DNA of 64,000 nucleotides, from NCBI GenBank assembly GCA_038534295.1, contig JBCAXA010000001.1:1364001-1428000 (forward strand). The letters run 5' to 3'. Both the position numbers and the translations under genes were made by a program. The stretch comes from JBCAXA01 sp038534295. GTDB lineage: Bacteria > Pseudomonadota > Gammaproteobacteria > Steroidobacterales > Woeseiaceae. The stretch's first letter is position 1, and the number at the start of each line of letters is the position of its first letter. Positions 26,594 through 34,519 of the stretch are shown here, one piece after another. Below the pieces are notes generated by a model. It had not been told where the DNA came from. It ran no database searches and saw nothing but the letters and a program-made list of their open reading frames with translations.

Positions 26594-26950
26594 CTATTGA
26601 TGCGCTTTTTCTTCTTCGCGCAACTCGGCCAACTCGCGGCCGAGGAAGAAACTGATCGCCGTTCGAATGATTACCAGCGCCGATACGAAGGCGAGATCGA
26701 TGAGCTCGCGGGACAGCACGGTATGAATAATGTCTGATGCAATCATGAATTCGATCGCAATCAAAATGTACGTACCGAGCTCGAGACGAATGCGCTGGCA
26801 GTGCGCCATCGAGTAGGTCTCGCGAAACCGGCCTAGCTCCTGTGCGACGAATCCGAATGCCGCGCGAACGAAACCGTACAGAATGATCGCAATACCGATC
26901 AGATCGATGTAGCGAGCGATTTCCTCGAGCACGTGATGCAGCGTTTCCAT
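26594..26950 (-). CDS. DUF1622-type membrane protein
   Basis: 118 residues from the ATG at 26950, which has GGAGG directly upstream; the 13-codon extension to 26989 lacks one. Three hydrophobic segments and the phrase QRIRLELGTYILIAIEFMIASDI match the DUF1622 inner-membrane family of unknown function. The C-terminus is charged (AELREEEKAHQ). It is monocistronic by context, convergent with the small plus-strand gene and separated by 202 bp from the Rieske-ThDP gene upstream. Confidence 0.78.
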   Translation of the reverse strand: METLHHVLEEIARYIDLIGIAIILYGFVRAAFGFVAQELGRFRETYSMAHCQRIRLELGTYILIAIEFMIASDIIHTVLSRELIDLAFVSALVIIRTAISFFLGRELAELREEEKAHQ

Positions 26951-27152
26951 CAGTGCCTCCAGGGCGACGCTGCCCACGTATCGTCGCACGCGTTGCCGGC
27001 AAATCGCGTGTAGCTAGGCACGCTTCGCCGTGCGTATGGCGATACGTGCAAGAAGCGCAAGAACGCTGCGGGTGAATTGGCGACAACCCTTTTGCTCACA
27101 GTCTTATTCATAGTTTGCTGGTCCGGGTCGGCGAGGCTTGTGCAGCGTCGCC

Positions 27153-29138
27153 CTAAATTAATGAAACGTCGGTCACTACCTCGACGATGACCGGCCCGTC
27201 GTGTGCCATGGCCTCAGCAATCGCCGGCTGGAGTTGCTCGCGCGACGTCACACGAATGCCTTTGCCGCCGCAGAGTTCGGCGTATGCCGCAAACGACGGG
27301 TTGTGCAGCGACGTTTGCCAAACGCGCCACTCGCCTGCCATTTGTTCTTTCGAGATTTTGCCGAGCTCTGCGTTGTTCAGCAGGATGTGAACGATCTTCA
27401 TGCCGTATTTCACGGCCGTCGTGAAATCGGCTAGGTACTGGCCGAAACCGCCGTCGCCAGAGACCGAGAACACCGGTCGACCGCGGTAGTCCTCTTCGGC
27501 TTGCGTCGCCGCATAGGCGCCGATGGCCGCAGGAAACGCAAAGCCGATCGAGCCGAGATACCCGCTCATCAACACGCGCTGACTCTGCTTGGTCTCGAAG
27601 TAGCGACCGAAGCTGTAGGTGTTGTTGCCGACATCGACCGCGATGACGGCGTTGTCGGGCACGCAGTCGGATAGCACATGGAACAACCACGCCGAGTTAA
27701 GGCCATGGCCGAGATCGTCGTCCCAGCGACTTCTCTTTTCGTCGCGCCACAGCCGCCAGCGCTCGGCCAATTCGTCGCGTTGGTCCGTCGCTGCAAGCTT
27801 TGCCGGCAACGCGGCGTCGATGGCGCTGACCGTCGCGCCAATCTCGCCCCAGACAGGCACGTCCACCGCGTGAAATTTGCCGAGCGCCAATCGATCGAAA
27901 TCGATTTGAATGGTCGGTTTTTTCTTCTCAATACCGGTGTGCGTCGAAAACGACGCACCGAAGACGATCTGCAGATCGCATTCGTTCATGAACCAGCTGG
28001 CAATCGGCGTGCCGGAGCGGCCGAGCACACCCGCAGCGAGCGGGTGCGAATCGGTGATCTGGCCCTTGCCTTTAAACGTCGTGACGATCGGACAGTTCAG
28101 CCGCTCGGCGAGCGCGGTGATGGCGTCCATCGAATCGCGCGCACCGTAGCCGACGATGATCAGTGGCCGTTGGGCCTCGACAATACGCGCGACGGTTGCA
28201 TCGATGCTGGCGGGATCCGGCGTAATCCTCGGCGAGCCGAGTCGGCCTTCGGGACCGCCCGCGGCAGCGCCTTCCGGCGCCGGCAGTACCTGTACCTCGT
28301 CCGGGAAAATCAGGTGGCCGACGTCGCGATTGACGATGGCGTTTTTCAGCGCCAGATTCATCAACTCGGCGTGCTTCGACGTATGCAGCACCGTCTGGCT
28401 GAACCGGCTGACGGCAGCGAAGGCGCTCGCGAGGTCGATTTCCTGGAAATCGCCGGGGCCGAGGACCTGCGTATTGACCTGGCCGGTCAGCGCCAGCACC
28501 GGCGCACGATCGACCTTCGCGTCCCACAGGCCCGTCAGTAGGTTGGTTGCACCAGGACCGGCAATCGCAAGACACGCCGCCGGTCGGCCGGTCAACTTCG
28601 CGTAGCCCGAACAGGCGAACGCGGCGACGCCCTCGTGACGGATGCCGATGTACGTCAAGCGACCTTTCGACTCCTCGATGCGCAGCGCATCGGCAAGCCC
28701 GAGATTGGAATGGCCGACCATACCGAAGACGTATTTCACGCCCCAGTTGGTCATGGTCTCGGCCATTACGTCGGATACGGTCGCCTCGTGGTCGGCTTCC
28801 CGCTCGACGCCGACGTAGATTCCGTCGTCGCGAACGTCGACCTGAAACAGCTCCTGGCCGGAGTCTTCGTGACCGCCCGGCGGCTCGCCGGTTAGCGGAT
28901 CGAAATCCCAGCCGTGCCAAGGGCAGCGGATCCAGCACTTGTCGTCGACGCCGCGTTCGATCGAGCCCTCGCCCAGCGGCCCACCCTGGTGCGGACAATG
29001 GTTGTCCATCGCTGCGTACTGGCCCTGATAATGTACGAGACAGACACTCTTGGTCCCTGCCGTTACGCTTTTTACGCGGTCGTCCGCAAGATCGCCGGCT
29101 TCGGCGACCTTGAACCAGTCGATTGGCCGTTCAGCCAT
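27153..29138 (-). CDS. Rieske [2Fe-2S] domain fused to a ThDP-dependent enzyme (PoxB/acetolactate synthase-like)
   Basis: 661 residues. Residues 1-112 are a Rieske domain with C48-x-H50 and C72-x2-H75 (NHCPHQGG and RCPWHGW). Residues about 118-661 are a complete thiamine-diphosphate enzyme. It has the catalytic Glu at 169 (IRHEG), a central nucleotide or FAD-like domain (about 300-450), and the GDG...NN cofactor motif at 561-589. The ThDP part is closest by eye to pyruvate oxidase or acetolactate synthase-like proteins. Such enzymes decarboxylate 2-oxo acids. A fused Rieske centre could pass electrons to or from the ThDP/flavin site, but that is inference. No partner reductase is adjacent. 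It is cytoplasmic, with no signal peptide. Confidence 0.85.
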   Translation of the reverse strand: MAERPIDWFKVAEAGDLADDRVKSVTAGTKSVCLVHYQGQYAAMDNHCPHQGGPLGEGSIERGVDDKCWIRCPWHGWDFDPLTGEPPGGHEDSGQELFQVDVRDDGIYVGVEREADHEATVSDVMAETMTNWGVKYVFGMVGHSNLGLADALRIEESKGRLTYIGIRHEGVAAFACSGYAKLTGRPAACLAIAGPGATNLLTGLWDAKVDRAPVLALTGQVNTQVLGPGDFQEIDLASAFAAVSRFSQTVLHTSKHAELMNLALKNAIVNRDVGHLIFPDEVQVLPAPEGAAAGGPEGRLGSPRITPDPASIDATVARIVEAQRPLIIVGYGARDSMDAITALAERLNCPIVTTFKGKGQITDSHPLAAGVLGRSGTPIASWFMNECDLQIVFGASFSTHTGIEKKKPTIQIDFDRLALGKFHAVDVPVWGEIGATVSAIDAALPAKLAATDQRDELAERWRLWRDEKRSRWDDDLGHGLNSAWLFHVLSDCVPDNAVIAVDVGNNTYSFGRYFETKQSQRVLMSGYLGSIGFAFPAAIGAYAATQAEEDYRGRPVFSVSGDGGFGQYLADFTTAVKYGMKIVHILLNNAELGKISKEQMAGEWRVWQTSLHNPSFAAYAELCGGKGIRVTSREQLQPAIAEAMAHDGPVIVEVVTDVSLI

Positions 29139-29186
29139 GGTCGATGCCTCCCTTTATTGCCGGGTATCCCGGCTTAGTGTTTTGTG

Positions 29187-29209
29187 GGTGACGTGGCGTA
29201 GACGTCACC
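29187..29209. other. Inverted repeat between the ThDP and iorB genes
   Basis: GGTGACGT at 29187-29194 pairs with ACGTCACC at 29202-29209, in the 174-bp gap between the start of the Rieske-ThDP gene and the stop of iorB. It could be an operator for the ThDP gene or the end of the iorAB transcript; there is no T-run on the minus strand. Confidence 0.4.
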
Positions 29210-29312
29210 GCCTTATTCGGGGTCAGGAGACCGGCGCCGACAACAAACTATTTCAGCCGTAACGTTAGTGCCCCCAATTCCCGCCGGCCATCCCCCGACG
29301 AATCAGCGCTTG

Positions 29313-31577
29313 TCAGGCCTGCACGCGAATCGGCAGGTCACGTACGCGTTTGCCAGACGCGGCAAAAATCGCGTTGCCGATCGCCGGCGGCACCGCGATC
29401 AGCGGTGGCTCGCCGAGCCCGCTCGGAAACTCGGTGCTCTCGGCAAAACGAATGTCGAGCTCAGGCACGTCCGACATGCGCAACGGTTTGTACGTATCGA
29501 GATTGGTATCGACGACGTTGCCGTTGGCGAACGTCGTGCCCTCGTGCAGCGCAATACTAACGCCCCAGAGAGTCGCGCCTTCGGCCTGCGCCATGGCGCC
29601 GTCCGGATGCACGACGGTACCGCAATCGATCGTTTGCCAGATTTTTTTGACGCTCACGCGGTCACCGTCGACCGCAACATGAGCAACACACGCGGTCCAT
29701 GTCGGCATGTTGCGCTCTTGGCCGAACGAGGTTGCGACGCCGAGTCCTTCGCCGACCGGCAGCGCGCTGCCCCAAGGCGAGCGTTCGCGGACATCTTCGA
29801 GCACGTTGGCAAGACGCGCCGCACCGCCAACGGAGTTCGGCGCTGAGCCGGCGTTCTTGCCGGCAGCGTCGAGTCGCGCCAGCCGATACTCAATCGGGTC
29901 GACGTTAGCGCGACGCGCGAGTTCGTCCATGAAGCTCTCGACGCCCCAGGCGATCCAGCCGGGACCGACCGCACGCCACCAGCCGGGCAAAAACGTCCGT
30001 TGGGCGAGTTCGTTGTTGATCGCGCGTACGCGGTGTGCCGGCAAGGTGTACCAATGGTCGGCACCGCTAATCGAGAACGGATCGTACTTGCCGTTGCCGT
30101 CGACACCGTCACCGAGAAAGGCCGGCGCCATCGCTTTGGTGGGCCAGCCGGCCGCCGCAGCGTGGTCGATTCCCGTCAACTCATCCTGCGCATCAAAGCT
30201 TGCGGTAAACCGCGCGACGCTCGGCGAGCGCACGCAGTCAAAGCGGCTGTCGTCGGGACGTTGAAACACCAGCTTGACCGGCCGACCGAGCTCGCGTGCG
30301 GCGAGCGCGGCGGGAATCATTTGGTCGCCGAACAGGCGCCGTCCAAAACCACCGCCCAAATAGTACTGGTGCAGAACGATGTTGCTTTCGTCGACCTCGA
30401 GAGCCGCAGCCAGCACCGGCAAAATCAGCGATTGCCATTGGTTGCCGGCGTGAATGTGACAACGGCCGTCGACCCACTCGACCAATGCATTTTGCGGCTC
30501 GAGGGTGAAATGCAGCGCCGTCGATGTCCGGTACGTCGACGTCAGCGTTGCCGATGCCGCCGCGGCGGCCGCATCGACGTCGCCATCGTCGACGACTCGT
30601 GTGCCAACACTCGTGTCGGCGGCGAGGCGCGCGCCCTCGGCCTGGATATCTGCTTCGGACACCGCGGCGGTATCGCCGGGCTGCCACTCAATCTCGACTT
30701 TTGCCGCCGCCTTCATCGCGGCTGGGAAGGACTCGGCGATAACGACGGCCCAACCCTGGATCGTGTCGCTCGGGTCGTCGATACGCACCGTCTGCAGGTA
30801 GCCGGGCACTTCGCGTGCCGCGCTGTCGTCAATACTGGTAATGCTAGCGCCGTAGCGGGTCGGCGGCAGCAGCGGATGGCCGTACACCATGTTGGGGCGC
30901 TCGACGTCGAGTCCGTAGACGGCCTCGCCGCTCGCCTTGGCCGGTATGTCTTGCGCATCGACCGCTTTGCCAATCAGCCGACGCTCGGCCGCAGGCTTGA
31001 TCGGCAAGGCTGCGAGCTCTTCGGCGGTAAAGGTTCGACTGATGTCGCCACGCCGAATGATCTCGGCGAATTCCAGCGACTCGTCGCCAGCCGTAACGCG
31101 GCCGTCGGCAACGGTGACGGCGTCAGCGGCGACGCCGAGCAAACTGGCGCCCGCCTCGGCAAGCACGGTGCGCCCCGCAGCGCCGGCCTGCGACAGAGCG
31201 GCGAAGCTCGTATGGATGGACCAGGAGCCGCCAGTCACCATGTAGCCCCATTTCGGGTCCGAATCGACGTGCGTCAGCGACACTCTGCTCCAGTCGGCGC
31301 CCAATTCGTCGGCGACGATGCGGGCGAGTGCCGTACCGACGTGCTGCCCCATCTCGGCTTTGGCAATGTTGATATTGATCGCACCGTCGGCAGCGATTTC
31401 AAACCACACCGATGGCGAGAAGATCGTGCTGGCGCCGCTGTCGCTAATCTCGCTAGCAGCGTCGTCGCGGCTACAGCCGGGCAGAACGACGCCGAGCCCC
31501 ATGACCAGCCCGGTGCTGGTTGAGCCGGCGATGAAGCTGCGTCGTGACAGCGTCGGGCGGCGTGAATCGATGCTCAT
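29313..31577 (-). CDS. iorB: Isoquinoline 1-oxidoreductase beta-like molybdopterin subunit, Tat-exported
   Basis: 754 residues from the ATG at 31577, which has AGGAGG upstream and overlaps the iorA stop (ATGA). The N-terminus has a twin-arginine motif (LSRRSFIAGS) and a hydrophobic stretch, typical of periplasmic IorB-type subunits. KAEMGQHVGTALARIVADELGADW and YLGGGFGRR belong to the molybdopterin-binding xanthine dehydrogenase family. LGEPPLIAVPPAIGNAI near the C-terminus carries the active-site Glu. These enzymes hydroxylate N-heterocycles or oxidise aldehydes using a molybdenum cytosine-dinucleotide cofactor. The 2Fe-2S partner is adjacent. No XdhC/CoxI maturation factor is in the window. 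The exact substrate is unknown. Confidence 0.88.
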   Translation of the reverse strand: MSIDSRRPTLSRRSFIAGSTSTGLVMGLGVVLPGCSRDDAASEISDSGASTIFSPSVWFEIAADGAININIAKAEMGQHVGTALARIVADELGADWSRVSLTHVDSDPKWGYMVTGGSWSIHTSFAALSQAGAAGRTVLAEAGASLLGVAADAVTVADGRVTAGDESLEFAEIIRRGDISRTFTAEELAALPIKPAAERRLIGKAVDAQDIPAKASGEAVYGLDVERPNMVYGHPLLPPTRYGASITSIDDSAAREVPGYLQTVRIDDPSDTIQGWAVVIAESFPAAMKAAAKVEIEWQPGDTAAVSEADIQAEGARLAADTSVGTRVVDDGDVDAAAAAASATLTSTYRTSTALHFTLEPQNALVEWVDGRCHIHAGNQWQSLILPVLAAALEVDESNIVLHQYYLGGGFGRRLFGDQMIPAALAARELGRPVKLVFQRPDDSRFDCVRSPSVARFTASFDAQDELTGIDHAAAAGWPTKAMAPAFLGDGVDGNGKYDPFSISGADHWYTLPAHRVRAINNELAQRTFLPGWWRAVGPGWIAWGVESFMDELARRANVDPIEYRLARLDAAGKNAGSAPNSVGGAARLANVLEDVRERSPWGSALPVGEGLGVATSFGQERNMPTWTACVAHVAVDGDRVSVKKIWQTIDCGTVVHPDGAMAQAEGATLWGVSIALHEGTTFANGNVVDTNLDTYKPLRMSDVPELDIRFAESTEFPSGLGEPPLIAVPPAIGNAIFAASGKRVRDLPIRVQA

Positions 31578-32035
31578 GCCGACACCTCCTCGTCCGCCGC
31601 GGCGCGAATGGCACGGCGTATCCGTGCGTACGACATGCAGCGGCACAAATTGCCGTCCATGTGCGTGACAATTTCTTCATCGGACGGATTCGGGTTGCTG
31701 GCGAGCAAAGTCGCAGCCTGCATGATTTGGCCGGACTGGCAATAGCCGCACTGCGGCACTTGCTCGGCGACCCAAGCCGCCTTCAGCGCAGCGCTCGCCG
31801 GCGTGTCTAGCCCTTCGATGGTTGTGATGGTCTGGCCGGCAACGGCCGCCATCGGCGTCGAGCACGAACGGACGGCCACACCGTTCAAATGCACCGTGCA
31901 GGCACCGCATTGCGCGATGCCGCAGCCGAATTTTGTCCCTTTGAGCTTGAGCTCGTCCCGCAATACCCATAACAACATCGTATCGTCCGGACTGTCGGTC
32001 GACACGGTCTCGCCGTTCAATTTGAACTCTGCCAC
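31574..32035 (-). CDS. iorA: 2Fe-2S subunit of an IorAB-type molybdenum hydroxylase
   Basis: 153 residues, GTG start at 32035 with GGGGAGG seven bases upstream. The plant-ferredoxin-like cluster site FGCGIAQCGACTVHLNG is followed by the second cluster site CGYCQSGQIM and CRCMSYARIRRAI. This is the two-cluster small subunit of xanthine-oxidase-family enzymes. It passes electrons from the molybdenum centre of IorB to an acceptor. It has no signal peptide of its own, so it probably rides out with the Tat-targeted IorB. The start of iorB overlaps its stop, so subunits are made in equal amounts. Confidence 0.92.
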   Translation of the reverse strand: MAEFKLNGETVSTDSPDDTMLLWVLRDELKLKGTKFGCGIAQCGACTVHLNGVAVRSCSTPMAAVAGQTITTIEGLDTPASAALKAAWVAEQVPQCGYCQSGQIMQAATLLASNPNPSDEEIVTHMDGNLCRCMSYARIRRAIRAAADEEVSA

Positions 32036-32116
32036 GATGGACCTCCCCTAGCGCACCCCAACTACCAAAAAGTGTAGTACAGGGGTCTGGTGAAGCCCAG
32101 CCAGATATCGCGGTAA

Positions 32117-32141
32117 CCGGACCCGCGCGACGCGGGTCCGG
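32117..32141. terminator. Hairpin terminator downstream of the TorF-like gene
   Basis: Perfect 11-bp GC-rich stem (32117-32127 with 32131-32141), 3-nt loop, between the stop of the TorF-like gene and the iorA start. On the minus strand it is followed by TTACC, so it most likely ends the TorF transcript and insulates iorAB. Confidence 0.65.
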
Positions 32142-32180
32142 CTTTGATTCAATACGTTGCGTCAGCCGTTAAAGCTTCGA

Positions 32181-32903
32181 CTACAAATCGAATTCGACCG
32201 AGTAGCTCACGACGAACTTGATCTCGTCGTTGTCGAGGTTGTCCGGTGTCGGCGTATCGTCGAGGTCGGTGCCGCTGATCATGAACATGAAACCGTCTTT
32301 GGCCAACGACACGTTGTAGTCAACGTAGCTGTCCGGCACGCCGTTGAATGCCTCGTTGAAATCGCCGTCGTGGTAGCCAACGTGAAAACCGAGCTCGACG
32401 CCGTTGTCGCCCACTTCGGTGGCGTAGTCAGCCGAGATATAGAACGCCTCGCCGAAACCGAAATCCTGACCGGGCCCTTCGTCGGCCTCGGTGTTCGCGA
32501 GAATATTCAGACCTAGACTAAACGCGCCAAAGCCGATCGAGCCGTAGATTTCGCCGAAATCGAACTCCGCCGCTGAGTCATAGTTGTAGTAGAGGTAGCC
32601 AAAATCGTAGCTAATGTCGCCGGCCTCACCGGCGAACCCAAAGTACACGTCGTGCTCGTAGGAGAACACGTCGCCCGGTGCGTAGCTGACGTTTGATGCC
32701 CAAGTGCCGGCGTAGAAGCCGTTGTCGGCCGCGAAATCGATGCCTCCCGACACGGCTGCCTCGTTTTCGCTCTGCGTGAGGCCTCGCCAGATGTAGTTGT
32801 TGCTGGCAGCGGCGTTGGCCGTCCATTCGCCGGCGCTCGCCGTAGCGCTGAAGGTGAACACGAGCGCACCCGCGGCTGCGCTCAGGAGTCGTTGCTTGTT
32901 CAT
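32181..32903 (-). CDS. TorF-family (Gcw_chp) outer-membrane channel
   Basis: 240 residues. A signal peptide ends in ASA (about residue 24). The mature protein begins with alternating beta strands and YIWRGLTQSENEAAVSGGID, which is the signature of the TorF/Gcw_chp putative porin family. It ends with Phe-Asp-Leu after a run of strands, as barrels do. In several proteobacteria this family is linked to nitrogen regulation genes (glnK-amtB). Here the same link appears in the promoter: a sigma-54-type element at 32966-32981 and NtrC-like sites at 33045-33083. It is probably a nitrogen-controlled outer-membrane channel; its solute is unknown. Confidence 0.88.
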   Translation of the reverse strand: MNKQRLLSAAAGALVFTFSATASAGEWTANAAASNNYIWRGLTQSENEAAVSGGIDFAADNGFYAGTWASNVSYAPGDVFSYEHDVYFGFAGEAGDISYDFGYLYYNYDSAAEFDFGEIYGSIGFGAFSLGLNILANTEADEGPGQDFGFGEAFYISADYATEVGDNGVELGFHVGYHDGDFNEAFNGVPDSYVDYNVSLAKDGFMFMISGTDLDDTPTPDNLDNDEIKFVVSYSVEFDL

Positions 32904-32965
32904 GTCCCGTTTCCTGCTTTGATTGTCGTTGTAGACGATCGCGCGTGATCGCCGGGGTGACTTAA

Positions 32966-32981
32966 AGCAAGAAGCGGACCA
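32966..32981 (-). promoter_or_regulatory. Sigma-54 promoter of the TorF-like gene
   Basis: On the minus strand the bases read TGGTCCGCTTCTTGCT: GG and GC are exactly 10 bp apart, matching 10 of 12 informative positions of TGGCACG-N4-TTGCW. It lies about 63 bp upstream of the start codon. No better sigma-70 element was seen in this gap. Confidence 0.7.
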
Positions 32982-33010
32982 GCTTCGCCGCGACAGCGAC
33001 GAATTTGCTC

Positions 33011-33034
33011 GATCGGTCGCTATGGCGACCGATC
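33011..33034. other. 10-bp inverted repeat upstream of the TorF promoter
   Basis: GATCGGTCGC at 33011-33020 pairs with GCGACCGATC at 33025-33034 around TATG. It is located between the end of the F420-reductase-like gene and the sigma-54 promoter. It could be a terminator of the former (no T-run) or a protein-binding site. Confidence 0.4.
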
Positions 33035-33044
33035 AGCGCCGTGG

Positions 33045-33083
33045 TGCACTAGATTGGCGCGCTGGCTGCACCGGCTAGGCGCC
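33045..33083. promoter_or_regulatory. Two NtrC-like enhancer sites
   Basis: TGCACT-N5-GGCGCG (33045-33061) and TGCACC-N5-GGCGCC (33067-33083) resemble the NtrC consensus TGCACC-N5-GGTGCA at 9 and 10 of 12 positions. The sites are 22 bp apart (two helical turns) and about 80-115 bp upstream of the sigma-54 promoter, as NtrC enhancers usually are. A 9-bp inverted repeat (33052-33060 with 33079-33087) overlaps them. Confidence 0.55.
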
Positions 33084-33143
33084 AATCGATGCCGATTCGG
33101 GCCAAGATTGGGGCAGATCGGTGCATTGCTGCACCGCGGGGAC

Positions 33144-33791
33144 TCAGGATCGGCCGCGCGCGCGGCGAACGGCGCCAAAAGCCCAACCGCGGCCGAGCCC
33201 TTGATAGATCGATTGATTGATCCAAAGCATGCCGAACGGCTCCAGCAATCGCGACGCCTGCATGCTGCCCGCGTCCTGAGGCTCGAAACCGAGCTCCCGC
33301 ACCAGCTGCAGTGTGGTCTGCTTGGCGTCGTCGTTGTCCCCGGCGACGAACATCAGCGGCCGATTCTCAAGCGACTCGTTGTCCGCCATCAATTCCGCAC
33401 CGATTTGATTGAGAGTCTTAACGACGTGCGCCTGCGGCAGCTTAGCGGCAACGATCTCGCCGCCGGAGTTGGTATGACCGATAGCGAGTTTGAGCAAGCC
33501 CTCATCAATGACGATGGGATTGGTACAGTCGATCACGGTTCGCCCTTGCAGCGAACCGGTCGCGGCCAACACGGCATCAACGGCGTCCCAAGGCACGGCG
33601 AGTACCACAACGTCCGCGTCTGCAACGGCAGCGCCGATCGACAGCGCTCTGGCGCCAATCTGTTCGCACAACGCCGCAAGCTCGCGTTTGTTCGGATCGC
33701 GCACGCCGAAGGTGATGTCATGGCCACTGCGACGCCAGCCGCTCGCCAGTGCCGTGCCGACGTTGCCGGCGCCAAGGATCGAGATTTTCAT
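33144..33791 (-). CDS. NADPH-dependent F420 reductase-fold / NAD(P)-binding oxidoreductase
   Basis: 215 residues. The N-terminal Rossmann site GAGNVGTALASGWRRSGHDI is followed by FGVRDPNK, the pattern of the F420-dependent NADP reductase (Fno) family. A conserved VVKTLNQIGAELM and MFVAGDND follow in the middle. In bacteria without F420 these homologues are simple NADPH-dependent reductases of unknown substrate. No F420 biosynthesis gene is seen in this window. The start at 33791 has GAGAG upstream. It is monocistronic by context, with the TorF-like gene downstream behind its own promoter. Confidence 0.85.
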   Translation of the reverse strand: MKISILGAGNVGTALASGWRRSGHDITFGVRDPNKRELAALCEQIGARALSIGAAVADADVVVLAVPWDAVDAVLAATGSLQGRTVIDCTNPIVIDEGLLKLAIGHTNSGGEIVAAKLPQAHVVKTLNQIGAELMADNESLENRPLMFVAGDNDDAKQTTLQLVRELGFEPQDAGSMQASRLLEPFGMLWINQSIYQGLGRGWAFGAVRRARGRS

Positions 33792-33934
33792 GAGTCGCTC
33801 TCAGGCAATTCCGTGCCGCGACGCCCTCGTGCCCGCGCAGCGGAACAGCCGCGTGTTCCGCCGTTTGACACCCCTGAGGCCGCTGACTAGAGTCCCGACC
33901 TTACCAAATACCTCCCAAATGCAGGGCTCGATTT

Positions 33935-34519
33935 ATGCGGCCGACGGCTCTTCGCAACACTCTCGTCATCGGCGTGCTCGGCTCGTTGATGCTGCTCACC
34001 CGCGGCGGTTGGTTTAGTGACGCGTTGAATGTGACGCTGCACGACGCGTCATGGGCGGTATTTTTGCTGGCCGGGCTGATGGTCGGGCGCGGGTACGCGT
34101 TCGCGCTGCTCGCTGCCTGTGCGTTCACGCTCGATGTGACCGCGCTGTGCGGCGGATCGCTGACCAATCTCGTCGGCTGCTTAAGACCGTCCTACATCGC
34201 GCTGCCGCTTGCCTGGTTGGTGCTTTTTATGACGGGTCGCCTACTCGCCGGGCCGGTGCAGGATGCCCGCAAAGGCAATCAGTGGTTGACGCTGGCTGGC
34301 GGCGCATTGGGCGCAACGGCGTTTGCCTACGTGCTGACGAATGTCGCCTTTTACGCGTGGTCGGGCTTTTATGACCAACTGACAATAGCGGCGTATTTGA
34401 CGCAAACGCTGCCGTTCGCCGCGTGGACCGGCGTCTATACGCTGCTCTACACCGTTGCGATCGTTGCGGTGTTTCGGCTCGCCGCGCTGCCGGTCAGCGC
34501 GCAGCCAGAGAGCGCCTAG
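33935..34519 (+). CDS. Small polytopic membrane protein, possibly BtuM-like (cobalamin uptake S-component)
   Basis: 194 residues with about six hydrophobic helices. The region TLHDASWAVFLLAGLMVGRG, a following Asp-rich helix, and Cys residues at 62, 72 and 82 recall the BtuM family of solitary ECF-type cobalamin transport proteins, which use a conserved Cys in the same region. This is from memory of the family and is not secure. No cobalamin riboswitch was recognised in the 143-bp gap upstream, and no B12-dependent gene is near. Its 3' end overlaps the converging GlyGly-CTERM gene by 26 bp. Confidence 0.5.
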   Translation: MRPTALRNTLVIGVLGSLMLLTRGGWFSDALNVTLHDASWAVFLLAGLMVGRGYAFALLAACAFTLDVTALCGGSLTNLVGCLRPSYIALPLAWLVLFMTGRLLAGPVQDARKGNQWLTLAGGALGATAFAYVLTNVAFYAWSGFYDQLTIAAYLTQTLPFAAWTGVYTLLYTVAIVAVFRLAALPVSAQPESA

